Shown here in pieces: positions 1-8,781 of a DNA stretch of 34,118 nucleotides. Position 1 is the stretch's first letter. Each line of letters begins with the position of its first letter. A program made the position numbers and the translations under genes. The DNA comes from Planctomycetaceae bacterium (GTDB lineage Bacteria; Planctomycetota; Planctomycetia; Planctomycetales; Planctomycetaceae). The DNA lies in contig JAQWSQ010000131.1 in the NCBI GenBank assembly GCA_029243145.1, positions 1-34,118 of the forward strand, in the 5' to 3' direction. A model generated the notes under the pieces. The model saw nothing but the letters and a program-made list of their open reading frames with translations. It was not told where the DNA came from and ran no database searches.

Positions 1-138
1 GGCCCCATGCAAACCGTAGAAATTGACGTTCATCCGCCCCGCGAACTTCATTCGTGATGGCGAACCAGAAATCTTCGCACAAATTTCATCCACCAAAACA
101 GCACCATCCTCCTCACACCCTTCTTTCAGGACACGCAC
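1..138 (-). CDS. Possible partial gene at the left edge (doubtful)
   Basis: On the minus strand a frame is open from a GTG at 138 to the window edge (46 codons). The GTG shares one base with the TAG stop of the neighbouring small membrane gene, an arrangement that would fit translational coupling. The translation has no motif I recognise and no ribosome binding site of its own was seen. On the plus strand, frame 1 is also open from base 1 to a TGA at 55-57 and could instead be the tail of a convergent gene ending in PPRELHS. The sequence does not decide between the two, and both may be chance. Confidence 0.2.
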   Translation of the reverse strand, partial: MRVLKEGCEEDGAVLVDEICAKISGSPSRMKFAGRMNVNFYGLHGA

Positions 139-488
139 TAGTGAGAAGACACCTCATCAGAATCATGTCCATTGCTAACGATGCCCCATCTATTGAGTGT
201 CCAAGCAACGCAATAACCCCACAGATAGGCATTCAGGACGATCATCAAGGGTATCATAATTACGTCACCCCAAGTGGGGCCGCAGGTGTTCGGTACCATC
301 ACAGGCGTGGCCAGCGGAAATGTGAGAACTAACAGCAGCACAAGTCCGATTTGTTCTGAAGTGCTGGTGAGCCAGTCTGAGTCTAACCACTCGATGAGTG
401 CAAAAAGTCCAATCAACATCACAATCGCCAGCATGTTGGCAAGACTAATCCATCCGCTGAGACTGGGAAAAATGAGCGAGCGTTTCAT
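138..488 (-). CDS. Small integral membrane protein, unknown function
   Basis: A 116-residue protein dominated by hydrophobic stretches. Probably three membrane segments: around residues 12-31, 45-66 and 74-95, with short polar loops and an acidic, His/Ser-rich C-terminal tail (about residues 104-116). The start is placed at the ATG at 488 because GGAAGGAAG lies about nine bases upstream. The in-frame ATG twelve codons earlier (524) has no such site. No family is recognised. It lies on the same strand as the TPR lipoprotein upstream, with a gap of about 120 bases, so co-transcription is possible but unproven. Confidence 0.6.
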   Translation of the reverse strand: MKRSLIFPSLSGWISLANMLAIVMLIGLFALIEWLDSDWLTSTSEQIGLVLLLVLTFPLATPVMVPNTCGPTWGDVIMIPLMIVLNAYLWGYCVAWTLNRWGIVSNGHDSDEVSSH

Positions 489-609
489 GAGCGATTGACT
501 TCCTTCCCGCGAAGATTTCTTCATGGGGATATGACTTGGAAATCACTTCTAACAACTCAATGTATGATATCTCCTGGCACAGTCCAGTAAAACAACAATT
601 CCGAAACTC

Positions 610-1482
610 TCAGTGAGCTTCGACTTCCGGGATATCAGTCGCGATCTCGGTTGAAGCCGCCGGAGCCGGTGATTCGGCAATCGGTTGTGGATTCTGGAAC
701 GCCGGATCGGGAACTGCCGACAATGTCGGGCCGGTCATCATCGGTTGTGCTAAGACGGGGCCTTGAGGATACATCATCGGTCCGCGAGACGCCGTCATCA
801 GGTTCGATTGGGCCTGATACGCGGTTGTCGGCGTCGAGGAATGGAACGCCGGGTTCGGATTCATTTGAGCGACGCGATTATGAACTTCCGGTTGAGACCA
901 GTTACTGACGAGCGATGATTGGTACATCGCGAGGGCTTCGGGTTGTCGTCCCGTGTCTTGATAAATCTGACCTAATTGTGCCAAGGCAACAGGATGGTTG
1001 GGATTGATTTTGAGAGCCGACTGCAATTCCTGTTCGGCTCCTGCATAATTTCCGGTTTCGCGATGCACCCATGCCATCTCGACATGAGCACCCGGATTCT
1101 GAGGTTGCGTTGCGACCCAGCCCTGCATCAGCGAAGTCGCCATTTGTGGGCGACCTGATTCCATGTAGGTCGATGCCAAGCCGTGATAACTCGGTTGATG
1201 AGCGGGATCGATGTTCAACGCATGTTTGTAACTTTGTTCGGCTCGCTCGACATTACCGAGTTTTTTCATCGCCGTGGCGTAATTACTGATGTTATCTGGA
1301 CTGTCCGGTTTGTCGGCGACAGCTCGCTTGAACTCATCGGCAGCGAGTTGATATTCCCCCTGCTCAAAATAGGCAATGCCGTTGCTGTTATTCGAGCGAG
1401 AGGCGAGTGTGTTACAGCCGGCCAATGCCAATGACATGGTCAGCAGTAATGACAGTCGAACGAGTGTTTTGGAAATAGGCAT
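610..1482 (-). CDS. TPR-repeat lipoprotein
   Basis: A 290-residue exported protein. It opens with a lipoprotein signal peptide ending in a lipobox (LALAGC, lipidated Cys23), so it should be anchored in the periplasm or cell envelope. About five tetratricopeptide repeats follow between residues 36 and 200, recognisable by the spaced G-Y-A-A-P pattern (for example YFEQGEYQLAADEFKRAV, then LGNVERAEQSYKHALNIDP). The last 90 residues are rich in Pro, Ala, Met and Gln and look disordered. TPR domains bind other proteins, so a scaffold or assembly role is the general expectation; no partner can be named. The ATG is preceded by a GGAGAG site. Homology to PilF/NlpI-type proteins is possible only at the repeat level. 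Confidence 0.85.
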   Translation of the reverse strand: MPISKTLVRLSLLLTMSLALAGCNTLASRSNNSNGIAYFEQGEYQLAADEFKRAVADKPDSPDNISNYATAMKKLGNVERAEQSYKHALNIDPAHQPSYHGLASTYMESGRPQMATSLMQGWVATQPQNPGAHVEMAWVHRETGNYAGAEQELQSALKINPNHPVALAQLGQIYQDTGRQPEALAMYQSSLVSNWSQPEVHNRVAQMNPNPAFHSSTPTTAYQAQSNLMTASRGPMMYPQGPVLAQPMMTGPTLSAVPDPAFQNPQPIAESPAPAASTEIATDIPEVEAH

Positions 1483-1647
1483 AGGACTCTCCGGTCCGCG
1501 ATAGGCGGGAGCGATCGGTGAATGGACGTGTGGAGGGAAAGTTGTGAGGTGTTTTTTAGGCGACCCGGAAATGGGTCACGCGAGAGGATTCCCGCGTTGG
1601 TAGGAAATGTGAACGAACTCTAGGAATTCTCGCCAAACGGAGCAAGA

Positions 1648-1674
1648 TCAATCTGAATACTTTTTGCAGATTGA
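1648..1674 (-). terminator. Hairpin downstream of the dioxygenase gene, possible terminator
   Basis: A perfect 8-bp inverted repeat (TCAATCTG / CAGATTGA) with an 11-base loop lies about 25 bases past the stop of the dioxygenase-like gene. No run of T follows the stem in either direction, so classical intrinsic termination is doubtful. Confidence 0.25.
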
Positions 1675-1698
1675 GATAACATGATACTTTGCAGACGT

Positions 1699-2457
1699 TT
1701 ACGAAGAGATTGCTTGGAAAGAATACCAGTCAAAACCGTGGGGGAGTTCTGCTGAAGCGGAGAATTCCAGATGCAAAATGCGACGACGCAGTGATGTTTC
1801 GGGCGTCGATTGGCCGCTGCAGTGAGACAACATCGGTCGCATGGCGAACACATCACCTGCTTCGGCAATCACCATTTCTCGCGGGACATCCAGATCGAGT
1901 TGCTTGCCCGTATGATGCGATCCCGGCGAGACCGATAACGCCCCATTCTCAGACAGAGCCGGGTCAAGATGCACTCGCAGCGTAAGCATTCGAGAGAGCG
2001 TTTCGCGGTCTGCTTCTACATGCGGCACACCGGCTTTGATACGAATCTTCTGCCAGTGTGACTCTGCATTTTCAGGGACGACATCCGGCGGTAGCACGGC
2101 AATGGTAATGTCTTTATGCCAAGGAAGTGCCCAGGTTTGTCCGGGAGGTTTGTCAAAATACAACACACGGACCAATCCGCAATCGTCACCCAAAGTCGTC
2201 GTGAGAAACTCGCGAAGTGCCGGCTGTTGAGAGACCTGGAAGACCTCGGGCCACATCTGCAACACATTCCGGGCGGCATACACCAAACCAGATCGATTGC
2301 GAATCGACGCAGAATCGTGCGATTCCTCCAACAAAGGATCGAGATGATTACACAATCGGGCAATCTCGTTTTCCGAAAAAACAGATTGCAGCAACAGACA
2401 ACCTTCTTGCTCCAAAGCCGACAGGCTTTCGTTGGAAATATTTGTGCAGGACTGCAT
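1699..2457 (-). CDS. Phytanoyl-CoA dioxygenase (PhyH) family oxygenase
   Basis: A 252-residue cytosolic protein of the Fe(II)/2-oxoglutarate-dependent PhyH family. The iron ligands are visible: His114-x-Asp116 (LPWHKDI) and a distal His212 (MLSHCSG), followed by Arg225/Arg226 in the place usually taken by the 2-oxoglutarate-binding arginine. SPGSHHTGK near residue 177 is typical of the family. PhyH proteins hydroxylate diverse small molecules, and the substrate here cannot be inferred. The start is the ATG at 2457, with GGAG about nine bases upstream, rather than the TTG one codon earlier. It stands apart from the TPR gene downstream, separated by about 216 bases without a gene. Confidence 0.88.
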   Translation of the reverse strand: MQSCTNISNESLSALEQEGCLLLQSVFSENEIARLCNHLDPLLEESHDSASIRNRSGLVYAARNVLQMWPEVFQVSQQPALREFLTTTLGDDCGLVRVLYFDKPPGQTWALPWHKDITIAVLPPDVVPENAESHWQKIRIKAGVPHVEADRETLSRMLTLRVHLDPALSENGALSVSPGSHHTGKQLDLDVPREMVIAEAGDVFAMRPMLSHCSGQSTPETSLRRRILHLEFSASAELPHGFDWYSFQAISS

Positions 2458-2641
2458 CAAATCAGACTCCGTTCTATTTTAGCAACTCGACAAACGCTCA
2501 AATTCCCACGATCAAATCCAAAATCTCCATGAGGAAATACTGAGATTGTCTCAGTCGGTATTGGTCTCTGAGCGAGCGTCGTCCATAATGCATAATACTG
2601 TAGAGTCTCTTCAGAATATATTGCTTGCTACGAAAGCTATC

Positions 2642-3958
2642 ATGTCAATCAGACTGTTTGTCGTCGGGCTTATGTTGTTGGCCGGTTGTGGTCGCAATGT
2701 TGAAGTCAATGAAGTGACCGAAGTGACCGCATCGGAAGATTCTCTACCCAAAAATGTTCCCGCTATTTCAGTCACCGAGAATGACTGGCCGTGGTGGCGG
2801 GGAACTTCGCAAACGGGCGTCGTCACCGATCAGGAAATTCCTACCGAATGGGGACCAGAAACAAACGTCGTTTGGAAGACAGAAATCCCCGGTCACGGAC
2901 ATGCTTCTCCCACCATTGTTGGTGACCATATTTTTCTGGCTACTGCCGATGAAAAAGCAGAGACCCAATCGGTCTTGGCGTACGACCGAGAGACGGGAAA
3001 GAGTCTCTGGATGAAGCAGTTACATTCAGGAGGTTTGACCGGCAAAGAAGGGATGCACCAAAAAAGTTCGCATGCCTCATCCACCATCGCTTCCGATGGA
3101 GAACGAGTTTTTGCCATTTTTCTGAACAACGATCAATTGCACGCGACGGCTCTCGATTTCAAAGGCGAGATTGTCTGGCAAGAAACCATTGGCGCGTTCT
3201 CTCCCAAGTTTGGGTATGCCCCTTCTCCGATTCTCTACGAATCGCTCGTCATCTTCGCGGCTGATAACTGGGGTGGTGGATATCTCTCGGCCCACAATCG
3301 TTTGACGGGAGAACTCGTGTGGCGCATCAAACGCCCGGCGACTTCCACTTACTCGACTCCAGTGATTGTCGAACGCGATCACCAAGACCTGATAGTGATC
3401 AGTGGGTGCGAAAAAGTCGCCGCTTTCAACCCACTCACGGGAGAAGAAATCTGGACGACCAACGGAACCGCTGAAGCAACCGTGGGGACCACGATTTGGG
3501 AAGGGAACAAGATCATCGCCAGCGGAGGCTACCCCGGAAAGAACACCATCTGCATCAATGCCGAGACGGGCGCAGAAATCTGGCACGTCAAAGATCATGT
3601 CTATGTTCCCTCGCTGGCCGTGAAAGACGGCTATGTTTACACGGTCGACGATGACGGAATCGCCTTCTGCTGGAGTGTTGAAGATGGTAAAGAACAGTGG
3701 AAAAAACGCATCGGTGGGAACTTCAGTTCTTCTCCGGTGATCGTTGATGACAAAGTGATGATCACGAATGAAGAGGGGACAACGGTCGTCTTCGAAGCCA
3801 ATCCCGCAGCATTCAAATTGATCAGCAAAAACACTTTGGGAGAAGAAGCGTTCGCGAGCCCGGTCGTCATCGGCAATCACATCTATCTGCGACATGCTGA
3901 TCGCGGCGGCAATCGCCAAGAAACCCTCTACTGCATCGGTCAAGTGGAAGAGTTGTAA
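2642..3958 (+). CDS. PQQ-like beta-propeller lipoprotein (BamB-like)
   Basis: A 438-residue exported protein. The ATG at 2642 is preferred over an upstream in-frame TTG at 2546 because it begins directly with a lipoprotein signal peptide (MSIRLFVVGLMLLAGC, lipid-bearing Cys16). The remainder carries repeated G-x-x-x-W blades (GKSLWMKQL, GEIVWQETI, GELVWRIKR, GEEIWTTN, GKEQWKKRI), the hallmark of the PQQ/WD-like eight-bladed propeller seen in BamB and many planctomycete proteins. WPWWRG near the N-terminus is also common in this group. It could be a structural envelope protein or a quinoprotein-like enzyme; no catalytic residues can be assigned. It is a single gene with no obvious operon partners. 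Confidence 0.88.
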   Translation: MSIRLFVVGLMLLAGCGRNVEVNEVTEVTASEDSLPKNVPAISVTENDWPWWRGTSQTGVVTDQEIPTEWGPETNVVWKTEIPGHGHASPTIVGDHIFLATADEKAETQSVLAYDRETGKSLWMKQLHSGGLTGKEGMHQKSSHASSTIASDGERVFAIFLNNDQLHATALDFKGEIVWQETIGAFSPKFGYAPSPILYESLVIFAADNWGGGYLSAHNRLTGELVWRIKRPATSTYSTPVIVERDHQDLIVISGCEKVAAFNPLTGEEIWTTNGTAEATVGTTIWEGNKIIASGGYPGKNTICINAETGAEIWHVKDHVYVPSLAVKDGYVYTVDDDGIAFCWSVEDGKEQWKKRIGGNFSSSPVIVDDKVMITNEEGTTVVFEANPAAFKLISKNTLGEEAFASPVVIGNHIYLRHADRGGNRQETLYCIGQVEEL

Positions 3959-4254
3959 AGAATTTATCTTCACAACGATATTCTTCGCCCCGTGTTGAGT
4001 TCTCACGCTGTCTGAATGTCTAGCCTGAATGTTATGGATGGCAGCCGCAATCCGTGAAATCGGAAAAATCGTTTAGGCATTCCCCCGGTAGTCGTCTCTT
4101 TTTGCTTATGGATTTGGGTGACTCAGGACGAAGTTTGCTTTACGGGAAACCTCCTTTCCCGCTCTAACAATCGTTTCATTGACTCGCTAGAGAACATTAA
4201 GCTTCAGCGGGATTATTGAAATGAGGACGTTTCCACGGAACAGGAATTCTTGAA
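3959..4254. other. Intergenic region upstream of the beta-barrel gene
   Basis: About 296 bases with no supportable gene. An 11-codon ATG...TGA frame (4221-4253) ends two bases before the ATG of the beta-barrel gene. It may be chance or a minimal leader. No terminator or riboswitch-like structure was recognised. Confidence 0.4.
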
Positions 4255-5400
4255 ATGCGATCATCAAACACGGTTCTGCTATTTTCCCTGATCGCTCTCA
4301 CTTTGGGAATGAATGCCGTCACACACGCCAGTTTATTGAGCGAACTGTCGGAACTCGATATCCATTTTCTCTCTGCACAAGAGTCGTGCACACAATCAAG
4401 CTGTGACGCTTCGACTTGCTGCAGTTGTACCCCTGAATCGATTGTTCCCAATATGATCGGTGGGGATTCGCTCGGCATTCCCTACGACAACGACACGATA
4501 GAAGCGCGATTAACCTACCAACATTTTCTACGTGTGGCCGACAACAACAGCCCAATCCCTCGTGATCGCGTCGCCTTTGGCTACAAGCTTTATCGCAATG
4601 CATAGGTCGTAGAGGGTGGGAATAATGATGTCGGACCTGACCAGGAACACGACATTCAAGAATTCCAAGTCCGTATGGAAAAAACGCTTTACGACGGCAT
4701 GATGTCTGTCGAAGCTATTCTTCCCTGGGCCTATACAACGGATTCCACTCAACCAGATTCGGTCTCAACTCCCCAGCTCAATTCTGAATTGGGGAACATC
4801 GGATTGGGCCTCAAAGGAGTGTTGTGGGAAGATGGCAAGAACTTCTGGACGGCGGGACTTCTTGCAGAAATCCCAACCGCTGATGACCGGAGAAGAACAA
4901 CGGGGAGTAGATCACTGAACGAGGAAGTGTGGCATTTCACACCTTATCTGGCATTTCTGTTGCAACCCACTGAGAAGTTATATGTTCAAGGATTTGGGGG
5001 AGCACGTTTGTCTCATCGAGATACGAGAGAAATTGGTGGTAGTAATCGCAACTTGAATAGCCCTGATTTATTCACACTGGATATCGGTACCGGATATCGA
5101 CTCCACGAAAACAGTGAAGGGCTCATTCGCGCGGTCACGCCAACTGTCGAACTTCACTACACAAGTTCATCTGATGCAGTGGATCAGGGCTTACCATACT
5201 ACAGAGCTTTAGGAGGCGTCGATTTTTTGACATTGACCGCAGGTAGCACCGTACAGGTGCGTGACAACACAACTGTGACTGCAGGCTTCGCCTTTCCGCT
5301 CCGCACGAATCATTTCAGCGATGGCGATGATTTCATCGGCCCCACAGATCGCCAGTTCGATTGGTCGTTCATGCTCCAAGTCAACCTCTTCCGACTTTGA
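4255..5400 (+). pseudogene. Beta-barrel-like outer-membrane protein gene interrupted by one in-frame TAG
   Basis: One reading frame runs from the ATG at 4255 (CAGGA nine bases upstream) to the stop at 5400 and would encode about 381 residues, but a TAG at 4603-4605 cuts it after residue 116. Coding character continues in the same frame directly after the TAG (VVEGGNNDVGPDQEHDIQEF), before the next ATG at 4675. The N-terminus is a signal peptide. A Cys-rich stretch follows (CTQSSCDASTCCSC), then the segment NSPIPRDRVAFGYKLYRN, and a C-terminal part with alternating polar/hydrophobic strands ending in FMLQVNLFRL, as in outer-membrane barrels. I recall a planctomycete protein family with the same IPRDR...FGY/FNY layout. 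The gene may be a recent pseudogene, carry a sequencing error, or be read through. A reinitiated fragment from 4675 would lack the signal peptide. Confidence 0.7.
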
Positions 5401-5490
5401 AATCTCTCAGTTAATGTTTGCGATTCGCACGATGACTGACGACAATTGATTCCTCACCCTGTGAAATCATTGCCGTGAGGAATTACCATC

Positions 5491-6930
5491 GTGCTAAAGC
5501 ATTTCGTGTTGTGTCTGTTACTTGCCTTCTGCAATCAAATCTCGGTTGCCGCCGAGCGTCCTCCTAATATCGTTCTCATTGTCAGTGACGATCAGGGCTA
5601 CAACGACCTTGGTTGTCTCGGCAACTCAAACATTCGCACGCCGAATCTCGACCGACTGGCGGCTGAAGGTGTTCGCTGCACCAACTTTTATGTCAGTTGG
5701 CCCGCCTGCACTCCCTCGCGCGGGTCGATATTGACCGGTCGCTATCCCCAACGCAACGGCCTCTACGATATGATCCGTAACGACGTGGCCGATTACGGCT
5801 ACAAGATCCCGCCTGAAGAATACGCGGTCTCACCCGAGCGAGTTCTCGGCATGGACACTCGTGAAGTGATGATCTCTGATGTTCTTAAAGAACAAGGATA
5901 CACAAACGCGGTCTTCGGGAAATGGGATGGTGGATCGCTCAAACGATACCTGCCACTGCAACGCGGGTTTGATGAGTTCTACGGTCTCGTCAACACGGGC
6001 ATCGATTACTACACGCACGAGCGATACAGCGTACCGTCGATGTATCATGACAACGGCCTGACCGAGAAAGACAAAGGAACATACGCCACGTATCTGTTCC
6101 GCGATCATGCCGTGCGATTCATCGAAGAGAATCACGAACGACCGTTTTTTCTGTATCTTCCTTTCAACGCTCCACACGGTTCGTCGAGTCTCGATCCCAA
6201 AATACGCGGTACGGTTCAAGCACCCCAGAAATACAAAGACATGTATCCGCATCTGGCAGAAGCAGCCGTCTACCAGAAAGGTCAACGGTATGGAAAGCCG
6301 GCAATGGTTCCGTCCAAAGCGATGAGATACCGAGATTACCTGGCTGCGATGACCTGCATGGATGACGCTATCGGCGATGTACTGGATCAACTCGAAGAAC
6401 ACGACCTGTGGGACAACACCTTGGTCATCTTCTTCTCCGACAATGGTGGCAGTGGTGGTGCCGATAATGCGCCGTTGAGAGGTCACAAAGCTCAGATGTT
6501 TGAAGGGGGCATCCGCGTGCCTTTCATTGCACGGTACCCTGGCCATATTCCTCCCGCGTCAGTATGTGACGAATTTTTAACCTCGCTTGAACTCTTTCCA
6601 ACTCTCAAAAAACTTGCCGAAGCAACCGTACCAAACGAAGAGATACTTGACGGTTTCGACATGCTACCTGTGCTGTCTGGCAAGGAGTCGTCAAAACGCA
6701 GCGAGATGTTCTGGAAGCGACGGGGAGACGTTGCGGCGAGAGTTGGTCATTGGAAATGGGTTGATTCAGCACGAGGCTCCGGGCTGTTTGACCTCTCAAA
6801 CGACATCGGCGAGAAGAAAGATCTTTCGCAATCGCATCCCGAGAAACTGAAAGAGCTAAAACGGGCGTTTACCGACTGGATGACCGAGATGGAAGCCGCC
6901 GAGCCGAGAGGTCCATTTCGCGATTATTGA
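5491..6930 (+). CDS. Secreted arylsulfatase-type sulfatase, GKWD variant
   Basis: A 479-residue type I sulfatase with an N-terminal signal peptide (about residues 1-21), so periplasmic or exported. The metal-site motif SDDQGYNDLG (Asp33-Asp34) and the formylglycine motif CTPSRGSILTG (Cys73, the residue oxidised to formylglycine) are intact, as is the later FFSDNGG metal motif. The usual GKWH motif reads GKWDGG here, with Asp146 in place of the active-site His. The family hydrolyses sulfate esters, often of algal or animal polysaccharides in planctomycetes; the substrate is unknown. The GTG start at 5491 is preceded by GAGGAA with an eight-base gap. A second sulfatase follows after about 96 bases on the same strand, suggesting joint use or co-transcription. 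Confidence 0.92.
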   Translation: MLKHFVLCLLLAFCNQISVAAERPPNIVLIVSDDQGYNDLGCLGNSNIRTPNLDRLAAEGVRCTNFYVSWPACTPSRGSILTGRYPQRNGLYDMIRNDVADYGYKIPPEEYAVSPERVLGMDTREVMISDVLKEQGYTNAVFGKWDGGSLKRYLPLQRGFDEFYGLVNTGIDYYTHERYSVPSMYHDNGLTEKDKGTYATYLFRDHAVRFIEENHERPFFLYLPFNAPHGSSSLDPKIRGTVQAPQKYKDMYPHLAEAAVYQKGQRYGKPAMVPSKAMRYRDYLAAMTCMDDAIGDVLDQLEEHDLWDNTLVIFFSDNGGSGGADNAPLRGHKAQMFEGGIRVPFIARYPGHIPPASVCDEFLTSLELFPTLKKLAEATVPNEEILDGFDMLPVLSGKESSKRSEMFWKRRGDVAARVGHWKWVDSARGSGLFDLSNDIGEKKDLSQSHPEKLKELKRAFTDWMTEMEAAEPRGPFRDY

Positions 6931-7026
6931 GAGATTGAGTGCGTTCAGTTGATCCGATGATCGTTCTGGATTCAAATAGACGTTCTTCAATACACACATT
7001 CTTTGATCGATTGCCGGGGTTTTCCT

Positions 7027-8571
7027 ATGTTATCGCGATTACTTTGCCTTTCTTGTCTCGTGAGCTGTCTACTCGCTGCTATGGCTTCCGCCCATGACAA
7101 ACCGAACATCATCGTGATTATGGCAGACGATATGGGATACGGCGATGTCTCCTGTTACGGGGCGACAGAGCTTTCCACGCCGAACATCGACAAACTGGCC
7201 TCCGAAGGAATGCGATTTACGAGCGGTTATTGTTCCGCTTCGACTTGCACTCCGACACGCTATTCGTTGCTGACCGGAAATTATGCCTTCCGCACCAAAG
7301 GAACAGGCATCGCTCCGCCGAATGCTCCCGCGATCATTAAACCGGGAACAGAAACCATCGCGTCGTTGCTGAAGAAAGCCGACTATCAAACGGCCGTCAT
7401 CGGGAAATGGCATCTCGGTCTGGGAGGAGACAACGGACCGGATTGGAACGGACAACTCAACCCCGGACCGCTCGAAATTGGATTCGATACCTGCTTTCTT
7501 CTTCCCACCACCAATGATCGCGTACCGCAAGTTTACGTCAAAGATCACAAAGTTCTGAATCTCGATCCCAAAGATCCGCTGTGGGTGGGGAATAAAAAAC
7601 CGAGCGAAGATCATCCGACAGGCATCACGCATCGCGACACATTAAAGATGGATTGGTCGCACGGCCATAACTCAACCATCCATAACGGCATCAGTCGCAT
7701 TGGTTTTTATACGGGTGGACACGCAGCTCGATTCCGAGACGAAGATCTTGCCGACAAGTGGGTCGAAAAGTCGGTCGAATTTATTGAAGCCAACAAAGAG
7801 AAACCGTTCTTCCTGTTCTTCTCATCTCACGATCTCCACGTTCCTCGAATACCTCACGAACGATTTCAGGGAAAAACGAATCTCGGCTTCCGTGGCGACT
7901 CCATCATCCAGCTCGACTGGTGTGTCGGCGAACTGATGAAAACCGTTGATCGGTTGAACCTATCGGAAGACACAATGATTGTATTTTGCTCGGATAACGG
8001 ACCGGTGATGGACGACGGCTATAAAGATTTCGCACTCGAAAAGCTCGGCAATCACAAAGCCGCCGGTCCTTACTCAGGAGGCAAGTACAGTGTCTACGAG
8101 GGAGGCACACGAACGCCGTTCATCACTCGCTGGAAAGGGCACATTCCGAGTGGAGTTTCTGACGAAATGGTGTGTACCATCGATCTGGCTGCCAGCTTTG
8201 CGAGCATGGTTGAAGTCGAGCTTCCAGCGGAAGCATGTATTGACAGTTTCAATGTCTCTGCGGCGTTGTTAGGAGAAATGAATGCCAAAGGACGCGAACA
8301 CCTCATCCAACAGGATAATGGAAGTAGCGGGACATTCGGGCTTCGCGTCGGAGACTGGAAACTGCAACGACACTCTCGAAAGTCCTCTCGAAACAGAATT
8401 GTTGAACAACAACTGGCCAACACAAAAGTTCCGGAGTTTCAGTTGTTTAATCTCGCCAAAGATCCCGCAGAGAAAAACAACGTCATCGAGAAATACCCAG
8501 AAGTGGCCGAAGCAATGAAGCAGAAACTCAATATTCAGATTGTGGCTGGTCGTTCGCGTTTCGATGAGTGA
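7027..8571 (+). CDS. Secreted arylsulfatase-type sulfatase
   Basis: A 514-residue type I sulfatase. The ATG at 7027 is chosen over an upstream TTG (7003) because it opens a normal signal peptide (MLSRLLCLSCLVSCLLAAMASA). Conserved motifs: ADDMGYGD with the first metal aspartates, CTPTRYSLLTG with formylglycine Cys74, GKWHLG with Lys127 and His129, and CSDNGP. The region from about residue 340 contains KAAGPYSGGKYSVYEGGTRTP, typical of polysaccharide sulfatases. It has only distant similarity to the preceding sulfatase and keeps the canonical GKWH motif, so the pair is probably not a recent duplication. Activity requires a formylglycine-generating or anaerobic sulfatase-maturating enzyme, which is not encoded in this window. 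Confidence 0.94.
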   Translation: MLSRLLCLSCLVSCLLAAMASAHDKPNIIVIMADDMGYGDVSCYGATELSTPNIDKLASEGMRFTSGYCSASTCTPTRYSLLTGNYAFRTKGTGIAPPNAPAIIKPGTETIASLLKKADYQTAVIGKWHLGLGGDNGPDWNGQLNPGPLEIGFDTCFLLPTTNDRVPQVYVKDHKVLNLDPKDPLWVGNKKPSEDHPTGITHRDTLKMDWSHGHNSTIHNGISRIGFYTGGHAARFRDEDLADKWVEKSVEFIEANKEKPFFLFFSSHDLHVPRIPHERFQGKTNLGFRGDSIIQLDWCVGELMKTVDRLNLSEDTMIVFCSDNGPVMDDGYKDFALEKLGNHKAAGPYSGGKYSVYEGGTRTPFITRWKGHIPSGVSDEMVCTIDLAASFASMVEVELPAEACIDSFNVSAALLGEMNAKGREHLIQQDNGSSGTFGLRVGDWKLQRHSRKSSRNRIVEQQLANTKVPEFQLFNLAKDPAEKNNVIEKYPEVAEAMKQKLNIQIVAGRSRFDE

Positions 8572-8781
8572 GGGGACGGTTCGAGCCTATAGGAAGGGTC
8601 TCACTCCCCAAAAGCACCGCTAATCTGATCGATCATGAGACTTATGACGACTGAAAGAAGACGTTTTCTTGTTTCATCGCTCCGATCACAGTATCTCGAT
8701 CTTTCAGCCAGTCTCGGCTTCGGCTAAATTAGGTGCTATTGCTCAATCATTCTCATAATTGCGAGTTTCAGGTTGTCTCAC

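Noticed and set aside
3077..4006. Long minus-strand frame (309 codons) antisense to the PQQ-propeller gene
   Set aside because: The plus-strand frame has a lipobox and propeller repeats; the antisense frame lacks recognisable motifs and is a shadow of its codon pattern.
5830..6546. Minus-strand 238-codon frame inside the first sulfatase
   Set aside because: Fully overlapped by a gene with clear sulfatase motifs; no ribosome site or family signature.
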